64,000 nucleotides of DNA from Nostoc sp. NMS9 (lineage in GTDB: Bacteria > Cyanobacteriota > Cyanobacteriia > Cyanobacteriales > Nostocaceae). Of the stretch, positions 18,531 through 26,916 are shown in pieces (the stretch's first letter is position 1; every line of letters starts with the position of its first letter). Under the pieces are notes generated by a model. The model did no database searches. It saw only the letters and a program-made list of their open reading frames with translations, and was not told where the DNA came from. The DNA lies in assembly GCF_017114995.1 (NCBI RefSeq), contig NZ_JABXKL010000005.1, positions 62,001-126,000 on the forward strand. The letters run 5' to 3'. A program made the translations under genes and the position numbers.

Positions 18531-19028
18531 TTACAAATTAGTCTGACCTTGATATTCCATAAACACCACAGGAACTTTGAGCAGCCTTTTAGCTAACTGC
18601 GAGAATCTAAATTTTTCCTTGAGCGTAGATAAGCCTATTGTCTTAGGAAATTGTGGCAAGTCTTCAAAAGATATTGGCACAAAGTCAAAGCGACTGTAAA
18701 ACCGCACCAGCCGTTGACCTAAGCATTCCAGATAAAGTGGTTGCGTTGCTGTATTAATCAAATGCTGCGTTAGCAAACTACCCAAACCACGACCTCTCCA
18801 AGCTGATGCAACGACCAAGCTACCAAGTTCTTGTGCCCCTGAGAAATTACGTCGCTGTCCACAAGCTATAAGATTCTCATTGTATTCAATTACCCAAAAT
18901 TGTTGCCAATTTAATTGGGTTGGGTCAAGTTTCGCTGAAAATACCAGCAATCGAATCGACCACTTATCCCCAGAGGTTGCCTTGCGAAGGACACATCCAG
19001 ATGGTAACGCTAGATTGCTCTGGTTCAT
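18531..19028 (-). CDS. GNAT-family N-acetyltransferase
   Basis: 165 residues. Acetyl-CoA loop ASAWRGRGLGSLLTQHL at about 73-89 has the RGxGxGxxL motif, preceded by the strand ELGSLVV and followed by LYLECLGQRLVRFYSRFDF. The order fits the GNAT fold. Substrate unknown. The C-terminal 25 residues are outside the fold. Divergent from the following small gene; AT-rich spacer upstream. Confidence 0.8.
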   Translation of the reverse strand: MNQSNLALPSGCVLRKATSGDKWSIRLLVFSAKLDPTQLNWQQFWVIEYNENLIACGQRRNFSGAQELGSLVVASAWRGRGLGSLLTQHLINTATQPLYLECLGQRLVRFYSRFDFVPISFEDLPQFPKTIGLSTLKEKFRFSQLAKRLLKVPVVFMEYQGQTNL

Positions 19029-19360
19029 TAATTACACTTTGATAGTTTGTATCACCATCATCACACCATACTATTCATTCAGATTCAAATAGATTATTTG
19101 GCATTTTCTGTCAACTATCAATAAAAGGAATTTTAAAAGCATCTTGGACATAAAACCCATTCCAAGTTCTCCTTTAACGACAGCAAGGGTTCTAAGGTTA
19201 ACAAATTCTATATTTATGGATTTTTATCACCATACATGAGTAGTAATAAACAATACTTACGATAGAGGAACAAATCAGCCATAACTATATTCTGGATAGA
19301 TACACTCACACCCCTAATTTTTTAAGATAGTCCCAAGAATAAATGATTAGGAATGTAATC

Positions 19361-19561
19361 ATGGCTGAAGAACAAAAAGAAAAATCTAATAATCAAGAAG
19401 CTACACCTACCGCTTCTGGTGGCTACCAAACCCCCATCGAAGAAGGTATCCGCAAAACTGGCGATGCTGAAAAGAGTGATGCGAAACCTACTGCTACTCC
19501 AGAAGCACCAGGAGAAGATGCTGTAGCAGGTAGCCCTAATCAAGGAACTGAGTCACGTTAA
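19361..19561 (+). CDS. Small hydrophilic acidic protein, unknown function
   Basis: 66 residues from the ATG at 19361 (AGGA eight bases before). An upstream ATG at 19343 would add six residues but lacks a ribosome-binding site. Composition is rich in E, K, P, T, A and almost free of hydrophobics, so probably disordered. A central GGYQTPIEEGIRKTGDAEK segment is the only ordered-looking part. I know of similar short proteins in Nostoc but no function. Stands alone after a 330-base spacer. Confidence 0.55.
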   Translation: MAEEQKEKSNNQEATPTASGGYQTPIEEGIRKTGDAEKSDAKPTATPEAPGEDAVAGSPNQGTESR

Positions 19562-19739
19562 TTGGTTTGAACTTTCCCAAGTTTTAATTATCTTGTCAGG
19601 TTTTTTGTAATCACCCTAATACAGTAAGTATCGAGTGGATATGTGGTGTAACAGCTACAATTATCCACTTATTTTTTTGTGTTATGAGCTACATTATCTC
19701 TACGTGCGTTAGGGTTGCTTACGCAGGTATCACAGTCCA

Positions 19740-20090
19740 AAACCCCGATGCATCCAGCAGCATAAAGCGTTGCAGAACAGTGCGATGAATATATGATTGA
19801 TGGGGCAAAGTGGATGCAGCAGTTGATTCAAGACTTGCTAGTATCATTCTCGTATGGGGACTGGCGGTCAGGAATTTGTGCTCGTTGACTGTAATATAGC
19901 ACTGAGTCTAGCTCGAAGTAATTTACATATAGCGATCGCTCAGGATAATGGTTTCAATATCTTGAGCGAATTTTTAAGGTTTTCCGCCGTCTTCATACTC
20001 GTCGAGAACAGTATGGTGGTCGCATCTGGGCTGAGTCGGAATCGGGCCGGGCGCAGGAACAGTATTTTATCTTACCCTTAACCCAAATTA
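19740..20090 (+). pseudogene. Decayed sensor histidine kinase, C-terminal remains
   Basis: Three pieces of a phytochrome-type histidine kinase are legible in order, in different frames: EYMIDGAKWMQQLIQDLL (HisKA end, from about 19784), GTGGQEFVLVDCNIALSLARSNLHIAIA (linker to the ATPase, about 19856-19940), then QYLERIFKVFRRLHTRREQYGGRIWAESESG (G-box region, about 19960-20050) ending FILPL. The N box and most of the ATPase core are deleted, as is the stretch between REQYG and GRIWAES. It lies just upstream of an intact REC-kinase gene, so may be the relic of a former neighbour. Confidence 0.65.
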
Positions 20091-20213
20091 AGGTATCTTT
20101 AAATATATATCTAATAACTGCCTAATAACCTCATAATAAGCGCATGATTTTTATCCCTATCTAAAAAATAGGAAATCAGGTGATTATCTAACAAATTGAT
20201 ATAACCCTGTACT

Positions 20214-21392
20214 ATGGAAAAGCTCACAATTCACATTCTATTAGTAGAAGATAGTGCAAGTGATGCTCATTTGCTACACCGGATATTTATAAATGCAGAT
20301 CAAGAACAATGGCAGATGTTACATGTTGAACGGTTATCTGAGGCAATAGAAGCTAGCAGGGAAAACTCTGCGTCCACCCTTGATAATTCTCAGATAGGGA
20401 GTCGAAAGCAACGCAGATTCGACCTAGTTTTGTTAGACCTTAGCCTTCCAGACTCTATTGGACTGGACACGTTAAAAGAATTTAAGGCAGCAGTACCTGA
20501 TATCCCAGTTGTGGTATTAACAGGTGTTGATAATGAAGATTTAGCACTGCAAGCATTAGCAGAAGGAGCGCAAGACTATCTAGTTAAAGATAAAATAACT
20601 ATACAACGGTTAGTGCGTGCCATTCGCTATGCCATTGAAAGAAGCGAAATTCTCAACCAACTACGCGAGAGTGAAGAACGCACCCGTCAAGCACTGGCAA
20701 AGGAACAGGAACTCAACGAGTTAAAGTCAAACTTTGTAGCAATGGTCTCTCACGAGTTCCGCACTCCTATGACTACGATTCGCACGGCTGTAGATATCCT
20801 TGAATACAGCAGCAATAAACTAACTGATGTCCGAAGAACTAAATATTTCGATCGAATACAAAATGCTATCAATCAGATGCTTAATCTCTTAGATGAAATA
20901 TTGTTCTTGAGTAAAACGGAAGCAGCTAAACTCGAATACAAACCTACACTTTTAAATTTAGAAAATTTTTGTAGCGAACTCACAGATATTCTTCAACTAA
21001 ATGCAGGTAGTAAGCACAGCATTATCTTTACTTTTCAAGGTGAATCAGCCCAAGCCCAAATGGATGAAGACCTACTAAATTGTATCTTAACCAATTTGAT
21101 TTCTAATGCCATCAAATATTCCCCTGAAAATGACACTATTTGGTTTGATTTGATTTGCAAAGATCACCTTGCAATTTTCCAGATCAGAGATCGAGGAATG
21201 GGCATTCCCCTCAAAGACCAAACTCATTTATTTCAAACCTTCTATCGCGCCAGTAATGTAGGTGTAATTCAAGGAACAGGACTAGGACTCACTATAGTTA
21301 AAAAATGTGTGGAGTTACATGGTGGTCATATTCAATTAGAAAGTGAGCAGGGGGTTGGCACAACAGTAATTGTCACTCTGCCACTACAATGA
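20214..21392 (+). CDS. Receiver-histidine kinase hybrid (REC-HisKA-HATPase)
   Basis: 392 residues. N-terminal receiver at 5-145 with D75 (LVLLDLSLPD) and K125 (YLVKDK), a coiled linker, HisKA with H180 in MVSHEFRTPMTTIRTAVDIL and a complete ATPase (NLISNAIKYSP, DRGMGIP, GTGLGLTIVKK). The receiver carries an extra 15-20 residue loop (about 50-68) before its third strand. No sensor domain, so input comes by phosphotransfer or protein contact. Last signalling gene of this region; convergent with the membrane-protein gene that follows. Confidence 0.92.
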   Translation: MEKLTIHILLVEDSASDAHLLHRIFINADQEQWQMLHVERLSEAIEASRENSASTLDNSQIGSRKQRRFDLVLLDLSLPDSIGLDTLKEFKAAVPDIPVVVLTGVDNEDLALQALAEGAQDYLVKDKITIQRLVRAIRYAIERSEILNQLRESEERTRQALAKEQELNELKSNFVAMVSHEFRTPMTTIRTAVDILEYSSNKLTDVRRTKYFDRIQNAINQMLNLLDEILFLSKTEAAKLEYKPTLLNLENFCSELTDILQLNAGSKHSIIFTFQGESAQAQMDEDLLNCILTNLISNAIKYSPENDTIWFDLICKDHLAIFQIRDRGMGIPLKDQTHLFQTFYRASNVGVIQGTGLGLTIVKKCVELHGGHIQLESEQGVGTTVIVTLPLQ

Positions 21393-21452
21393 TTAGGCAA
21401 GTAAATTATCATAGTTGGGCATTGGGGATTGGTATGGGTTATTTTCGTTTGC

Positions 21453-22172
21453 TTATTTTGGTGCTTGGGGATTTGGCGTTGGACAAGTTTTATTAGCAAA
21501 ATCACACTGATAAATATAGGGTTCTTGCCAACTCAGGGGAATTTCTAACAAGTCTCGAGTTCCTGTCATACCTTGTCCAATAAATAGCAACAAAGCAATG
21601 CAGTTTAAAATTGTATGGACAATACGCCAGCGATTGGATTTATCTTGATAAATATCTTGAACAATTGCTAATGAAAAAATCATCAGCAGTGCTGCGGTAA
21701 TGCCAATATAATAATGTGACCAATACCACTCATTGGTGCGGCGATAGACTCCATCCTGACAGCCTATAATTACTAAACCTGCACCAGTTAAAGTTGCAAA
21801 AACTGCCCGCCACACCCGCTGCTTTGCCCGATAAAGAAATACTAACGAGGCGATGGTGGCAGCAAATATCAGCAGTATAAAAATAACTTGAAAAGGTGTT
21901 TGATTCCACAATTGATTTTTGAGAATATTTTTGCCAATAGGGTAGCTTAATCCGATTAAAGTTAATCCAACAACTGCACTTGTGAGCCTTTCACCTAACT
22001 GCTTATGTTCTGCACCAACCACTGGAGGAATTTTACTCTTACTTCCCGCTAAAATTTGCATTCTGCGTTGGCGTGTTTGCCAAGCAAAATTAACTACTGT
22101 ACCAATGAGCGGAAACACGATTATAATTGCGATCGCTGGATGTAAAAGACCAAGAAAATCTGTTATTTGCAT
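21453..22172 (-). CDS. DUF4079-like membrane protein
   Basis: 239 residues with about six hydrophobic segments (near 8-25, 62-80, 93-112, 122-137, 152-170, 186-203). The N-terminus LLHPAIAIIIVFPLIGTVVNFAWQTRQRR and the C-terminal MTGTRDLLEIPLSWQEPYIYQC match a family I recall as DUF4079 in cyanobacteria. Conserved His in LLHPA, HYYIG and VHTIL could bind haem, as in cytochrome-b561-like folds, but this is inference. No operon partner; flanked by repeats. Confidence 0.65.
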   Translation of the reverse strand: MQITDFLGLLHPAIAIIIVFPLIGTVVNFAWQTRQRRMQILAGSKSKIPPVVGAEHKQLGERLTSAVVGLTLIGLSYPIGKNILKNQLWNQTPFQVIFILLIFAATIASLVFLYRAKQRVWRAVFATLTGAGLVIIGCQDGVYRRTNEWYWSHYYIGITAALLMIFSLAIVQDIYQDKSNRWRIVHTILNCIALLLFIGQGMTGTRDLLEIPLSWQEPYIYQCDFANKTCPTPNPQAPK

Positions 22173-22377
22173 ACAACACCTTTCAATGAATCATTGAATT
22201 CATTACAAAGGATAATTTAAGGCATCATACCATTACTTAAATTAATTTCAGATGAGAATTTGTTTAATATTTATTTTTGTTGTTTTTAGCTGATTTTAAT
22301 CAAGAAACTATTTAAATAACCCAAGTTGTTAGTTATGCTTTAGAAGGTTCGCAGGCATGACACTAAAGTAATAAAAT

Positions 22378-22403
22378 CCCCTCCAGAGTCAAAACCGGAG
22401 GGG
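22378..22403. terminator. Stem-loop, possible terminator or IS end
   Basis: CCCCTCC (22378-22384) pairs with GGAGGGG (22397-22403), AT-rich on both sides (ATTTTATT on the minus strand). It could end transcription from the minus-strand kinase gene 400 bases away. It stands five bases before a transposase start, so it may instead be an IS end. Confidence 0.4.
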
Positions 22404-22407
22404 TTTA

Positions 22408-22523
22408 ATGTTAAATGAAACTATTGCTATCTATGCTATCATCGACGACCTGCTCAAGGCGATGCCTGCGGTAAATGCTCGCCTACGCTGACAAAGAAGA
22501 CTGTCAAAGACAAATGAGCGATA
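22408..22523 (+). pseudogene. Transposase N-terminal remnant split by a dispersed repeat
   Basis: ATG at 22408 opens MLNETIAIYAIIDDLLKA, like the N-terminus of an IS982-like cyanobacterial transposase. A 31-base dispersed repeat (22459-22489) then intervenes, after which KEDCQRQMSD resumes the transposase sequence before it ends. So a repeat inserted into an already short or later deleted IS copy. Family assignment is from memory and tentative. Confidence 0.5.
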
Positions 22524-22799
22524 GGTGCATAGCACTTAGATTCCTATAACCTGCAACTTGAGTTACTAATGATGCGGTTAGTATAAAGCAAACGTTATTG
22601 CTTCATTAGTATACAAATGTAGTAACTGTATTTTTTGCAAGCAATAAACGGAGCAACTATTAAAATTATCTTTAGATAAATAGCACAACAACTAGAAGCG
22701 ATCGCCCGAAACTCCCGATAAGTTAGAGCAAGCCGTAGCGATCGCAGCCCATATACTGCTGGCAGAAAATTTGACCCCTCAAAACTTTTCAAACACCCT
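22524..22799. other. Intergenic sequence without a convincing gene
   Basis: Contains two HIP1-like sites and, on the plus strand, a short open stretch reading KLEQAVAIAAHILLAENL and ending NTL before a stop at about 22800. It has coding-like character but no start and no recognised family. The AACTTTTCAAACACCCTCT end recurs in similar form near 35380. Confidence 0.4.
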
Positions 22800-23789
22800 C
22801 TAAGCAATAACTAATGCCTTTAATTCCTCAGTTTTTAATCTTGGCCCATAGGATGTAACAATCTTAGAAGCTGCGGCTGATGCTAATTTTCCGGCTTCTT
22901 CATAGCTCATACCTTGGGTAATTCCATAGAGGAAAGCTCCTGCATACATATCTCCTGCTCCCACTGTATCTACAGCTTTTACTTGAGGTGCAGCGATTTC
23001 GATTAATTTCTGACCATCAAATACTACTGAACCCTTGGCACCGCGAGTAATGGCAAATTTCTTACTCAGGGTTTTTAGTTTGTCTACAGCTACTTGAAAA
23101 TCTTCTGTATCTGCTAGTTCTAATGCTTCACTTTCATTAGCAAAAATCAAGTCTAAACCAGATCCAATGATGTCTAATAAACCATCTTTAAAAAATTTCA
23201 CCATGTTGTAATCAGATAGGGACATAGTGGTTTTTACTCCCGCTTTTTCAGCTATTTCTCTAGCCTTTATAGCTGCTTCTTTTGCTGTAGGAGAAGTCAC
23301 TAAATATCCTTCGATATATACATATTCTGAATCAGCGATCGCTGATGATACTAATTCTTGTGTAGAAAATTCTCCAGTAATTCCCAAAAATGTATTCATG
23401 GTGCGATCTGCATCGGGAGTTACTAGCACCAAACATTTACCTGTAATTCCTGATTGGCGGTCGCCATTTTTTAAGTTGGTATCTACCTGAGAGTTAAGTA
23501 AATCTTCTATGTAAAAGTCTCCAAATTCATCATTAGCCACTTTACAGGAATAAAAAGCTTTTCCTCCTAGTTGACTAATTGCCACTATTGTGTTTGCTGC
23601 TGAACCTCCACAACTCTTATGGCAATGAAGATTTTTAAGATTTTCCAAAATATGATTTTGACTGTCTTCATCTAGCAGTGTCATTACACCTTTGTCAATC
23701 TTTAGCTCTTGTAGTAACTCTGGAGATACTTCGTATTCTATATCTACTAAGGCATTACCTACACCATAAACATCATATTTCTTGCCCAT
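22800..23789 (-). CDS. PfkB-family carbohydrate kinase, probable adenosine kinase
   Basis: 329 residues, normal for the ribokinase fold. N-terminal GNALVDIEYEV, glycine pair SCGGSAANT (59-67) that closes over the sugar, and the C-terminal PfkB signature DTVGAGDMYAGAFLYG with catalytic Asp in GAGD. The sequence resembles the adenosine kinase branch found across cyanobacteria, which would make AMP from adenosine, for instance in recycling of S-adenosylhomocysteine products. Other nucleoside or sugar substrates cannot be excluded. Monocistronic by layout. Confidence 0.85.
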   Translation of the reverse strand: MGKKYDVYGVGNALVDIEYEVSPELLQELKIDKGVMTLLDEDSQNHILENLKNLHCHKSCGGSAANTIVAISQLGGKAFYSCKVANDEFGDFYIEDLLNSQVDTNLKNGDRQSGITGKCLVLVTPDADRTMNTFLGITGEFSTQELVSSAIADSEYVYIEGYLVTSPTAKEAAIKAREIAEKAGVKTTMSLSDYNMVKFFKDGLLDIIGSGLDLIFANESEALELADTEDFQVAVDKLKTLSKKFAITRGAKGSVVFDGQKLIEIAAPQVKAVDTVGAGDMYAGAFLYGITQGMSYEEAGKLASAAASKIVTSYGPRLKTEELKALVIA

Positions 23790-23943
23790 TGTTTATCTCC
23801 GAAAATAATTTCTGTCTGACTTGAACACAACTGATAATAACAGATAGGCAACAGATAAGAGTTGCTTGGTCATAATTTCGTGGACTCGGATTTTTTCAAG
23901 GTCTTTTGTCTAGAGCGCCAGTCCAGTAGAGGGTGTTGACAAA

Positions 23944-24104
23944 CTAAGCAGACTGTGGGTTGTTAAAGTTAACCATTTCTTGAGTAGTAGTATCAAATAT
24001 CCGAGCAAGAACATGAAGATTGTGAACAACAGCCATACGTCGAAGGTCAAAAAGGTTTTTACGTAATCCAATGTAGCGAGCTTGATCTCCAACAAATAAA
24101 ATTG
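23944..24104 (-). pseudogene. Transposase C-terminal remnant
   Basis: A minus-strand frame without a start reads FVGDQARYIGLRKNLFDLRRMAVVHNLHVLARIF and ends at a TAG (23944-23946). The RYIGLRKNxFDLRR segment is the C-terminal pattern of DDE transposases related to IS1182/IS5 groups. The rest of the gene is absent. It lies in a 400-base spacer between the kinase and the reductase genes, which otherwise holds only AT-rich sequence. Confidence 0.5.
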
Positions 24105-24194
24105 TTGATTAATGCAAGTGTTTAATTTTTTATATAAAAATAAAAAGATATGTGAAAAATTGAGAAAGAGTGATTTTAATAAGGAGTAACAGCG

Positions 24195-25214
24195 ATGGAA
24201 ACGCGATTTTTAGGAAAGTCTGGTCTTAAGATTTCGGTTCTCAGTTTCGGTACAATGACATTCGGTGGTAGCGACTTCTTCCAAGAAATTGGGGCGACTC
24301 AGGTAGACGAGGCGCAGCATCTGATTGATATTTGCCTTGATGCAGGTGTCAACATTTTTGACACAGCAGATGTTTACTCGAATGGACTTTCTGAGGAGAT
24401 TCTTGGTAAAGCTCTCGGAAAGCGTCGTTCTGATGTAATTATTGCAACTAAGGCTTATGGTCGTATGGGAAAAGGAGCAAATGATACTGGACTGTCACGT
24501 TATCATCTGATTCGAGCCTGTGAGGACAGCCTACGACGATTAGACACAGATTACATCGACCTCTATCAAGTTCATGGTTTCGATGCTTTGACTCCACTAG
24601 AAGAAACGCTTCGCGCTTTAGATGATCTTGTACGTAGTGGCAAAGTTCGCTACATTGGCTGCTCTAATTATTCAGCTTGGCATTTAATGAAGGCGCTGTC
24701 TGTATCAGAGCGTTTGAACTTGGAGCGCTATGTGTCACAACAGGTTTATTACTCGCTTGTGGCGCGAGAGTTGGAATTTGAACTAATTCCTTTAAGTTTA
24801 GATCAAGGTGTGGGTATCTTGGTGTGGAGTCCGCTTGCTTTTGGTTTCCTCTCAGGTAAGTATCGTCGTGGTCAGTCCCAACCGGAGGGGACGCGACGAG
24901 CAAAAATCGGTGATATTGGCACTGTCAGTGACCTGGAAAAGGGATACGACATTGTGGAAGTTCTGCACGAAGTGGCTAATAACCGTGGTGTCAGTGTTGC
25001 TCAAGTCGCGCTCAACTGGCTGTTACGTCAGTCTGGTATTACATCTGTTATTATCGGAGCGCGGAATGAACAACAACTTCGAGACAACCTTGGTGCTGCT
25101 CAGTGGGAGCTAACATTAGAGGAAGTAAATCGCCTCAATCAGGTTAGCGCGATCGCGCCAATCTATCCTTACTGGCATCAGCGCAAGTTTGGGGTTGAAC
25201 GCATTCCACAATAA
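24195..25214 (+). CDS. Aldo/keto reductase
   Basis: 339 residues, an (alpha/beta)8 NADPH-dependent carbonyl reductase. The catalytic tetrad is visible: D56 and Y61 (FDTADVYSNG), K86 (IATKAYG) and H127 (LYQVHGFD). The C-terminal NADP-binding part has IIGARNEQQLRDNLGA. Similar to the YajO/general-stress AKR branch. AAGGAG lies eight bases before the ATG. Alone between spacers; a likely terminator follows about 300 bases downstream. Physiological substrate unknown. Confidence 0.9.
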   Translation: METRFLGKSGLKISVLSFGTMTFGGSDFFQEIGATQVDEAQHLIDICLDAGVNIFDTADVYSNGLSEEILGKALGKRRSDVIIATKAYGRMGKGANDTGLSRYHLIRACEDSLRRLDTDYIDLYQVHGFDALTPLEETLRALDDLVRSGKVRYIGCSNYSAWHLMKALSVSERLNLERYVSQQVYYSLVARELEFELIPLSLDQGVGILVWSPLAFGFLSGKYRRGQSQPEGTRRAKIGDIGTVSDLEKGYDIVEVLHEVANNRGVSVAQVALNWLLRQSGITSVIIGARNEQQLRDNLGAAQWELTLEEVNRLNQVSAIAPIYPYWHQRKFGVERIPQ

Positions 25215-25864
25215 AAATATCCGAGTTGCGATCGCATGAAGGCAGTGAGCTTGGTGCGATCGCTCCCTATCTGCTTGTCCTAGATCCGGTTGAGGAAGTT
25301 TTATAACTAAATCAGAGGTAGACAGTAGAGAAGCGGATGCCGTCTATGATACGCTGGCTGATGGTGACTTCTAAACTTTGTAATGCCAACTTCAAGATTA
25401 TTCGTTTTTTGCGTAAAGTACGAAACTTGAGGTGAATAGTATTATATAACGGTATTTACTATGGATAAACTGGGGACAACAGTAAAAGTCCCTTATATAA
25501 TTTACTTCTATCAAAAACTGCTCTAGCTTCCGTCTAGGGCAGTTTTATATTGCACGGTAGAAGCCAGATTCACAACTGCAAGCAATGGTGAATCAGATAA
25601 CAGTAGCTGGTAGGAATTGGAATTTTGGCATGGTTCATTATTTACTCGCTTCTGAAATTTGATCGAGAATATGCTCCCGTTAGTTCTGTATCCGTAACCA
25701 GCTTCTCCTTTTAGAAGTTCCCGTGCGCCGGCTATGTATCAGTGTTATTGATAAATCTTTGCTGAAAATCTTGAATCAGTAAATCAAAAACAAAAGGATC
25801 GTTACAAGCATGATGCAATTTAGCAGCAAAAGGAATAAAAAGTTGATTATTTTGCCAATAGCGT
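25215..25864. other. Intergenic region with a terminator-like hairpin and an unknown gene tail
   Basis: No complete gene. HIP1-rich at the left. A strong hairpin stands at 25514-25545. On the minus strand about 25880-25740 there is an open stretch reading KRYWQNNQLFIPFAAKLHHACNDPF and ending INNTDT, joined directly to the broken glycosyltransferase. It looks like the tail of an unrelated gene of unknown family. Confidence 0.5.
25514..25546 (+). terminator. Rho-independent terminator-like hairpin
   Basis: AAAACTGCTCTAG (25514-25526) pairs with CTAGGGCAGTTTT (25534-25546) around a seven-base loop and ends in four T's. Suits the aldo/keto reductase transcript, though 300 bases from its stop. 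Confidence 0.6.
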
Positions 25865-26764
25865 TTACCAAAATCTATAGAGACTAAGCACCAAAGTGAC
25901 TGCATACATTTCCCAATTTAATATACGTAGTACTTGATCTTTTGATTCCAACCGTAATGCTCGTAGCAATGAAGCGCTGCATAGTAATACAGTCACTATC
26001 CAAAGAATATATTCTCGTGCTTCTTGGGCGTATACTAAGTGAATAGGGGAGATTGCCATAAGTGCGATCGCAACCTCAGATACCCATGCCGATGCTTTAA
26101 ATAATTCTCGACACAGCCAATAAATACTGGGAAAAATTAACAAGCTGATAAAGGCAGATAAACTTCTGATTATCGTCACAGAATTGCCAAAGATTTCCAC
26201 CCAAAACCAAGCGAGTATATAATACAGTGGTGGATACTGTGGATCGTCTACTTGCAAAGATATAATTGTGTCACTTAAGCCTTTCTCCATATTGGAATTT
26301 TGGAATTTGGCAAAACTTTCCTTATTACTCCCGGTTCGCCCATTTTAAATTGAGTTAGGAAAAAGCTGAACGATTCAATCAGGGTTCTAAGCTGTAATTC
26401 AAATGTACTCTCGTCCCGACGTTATGCGATCGCATAAAAATAGAGTTTTGAGAGCGGAGTGATAATTTCAGGGGAATTTCGGGAAATCGCTAAAACCATT
26501 ACGATACCTAGATTTTTCTGATTTTTGACAATTTCTCGAACTCCAAAAAAAGTGGGCGAACCGGGAGTTATTAATTATCCGACCATTAAATATTTGCTGC
26601 TTGACTTCATTTACCGTATAACCAGAAATCCGCAATGAAGTGAAAGTCTCATCGTGCCAGTAAACTTTACGGTCAAGGTTAAAAAAACGAAAAAATATAC
26701 CCACCATTAACAACATGACAATAATAAACCGCAACCTATTTGGAGCAAGTTGGAGATGCCGCAT
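25865..26764 (-). pseudogene. Broken GT39-like glycosyltransferase, paralogue of the next gene
   Basis: The N-terminal half is a clear paralogue of the intact gene at 26917-28611: MRHLQLAPNRLRFIIV, KVYWHDETFTSLRISGYTVNEVKQQIFNGR, then (after a 240-bp insertion) ESFAKFQ, MEKGLSDTIISLQVDDPQYPPLYYILAW and the hydrophobic helices to YAVTLVLSLY. It then runs into unrelated sequence, so the C-terminal 330 or so residues are missing. The MITE at 26328-26567 interrupts codon Asn-Lys of INKESF, and its removal with one target copy restores the frame. The acceptor-binding WHDE motif is retained but the protein cannot be complete. Confidence 0.85.
26328..26567. mobile_element. 240-bp MITE with 15-bp terminal inverted repeats and 6-bp target duplication
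   Basis: Terminal repeats CTCCCGGTTCGCCCA (26328-26342) and TGGGCGAACCGGGAG (26553-26567) are perfect, with a further T/A-rich extension after one mismatch. TTATTA flanks both sides (26322-26327 and 26568-26573). No reading frame inside. Removing the element plus one TTATTA makes the glycosyltransferase frame continuous, matching the intact paralogue. A non-autonomous transposon moved by a transposase elsewhere. Confidence 0.9.
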
Positions 26765-26916
26765 AACTAAATTTCACAATAACTTGTACAACAATTATCT
26801 ACTTTAACGAAATAACTTGTTTGATCAACTGGGAAAAGTGGGTTTAGTAGAATGTTTTGTAAGAACTCTTCAAGGAGGCTGATCTGTACAACAAGGAACT
26901 TTTCAAAAGTTGGCAG

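Noticed and set aside
22595-22807. 70-codon minus-strand frame
   Set aside because: No recognised family; overlaps a coding-like plus-strand stretch and repeat sequence.
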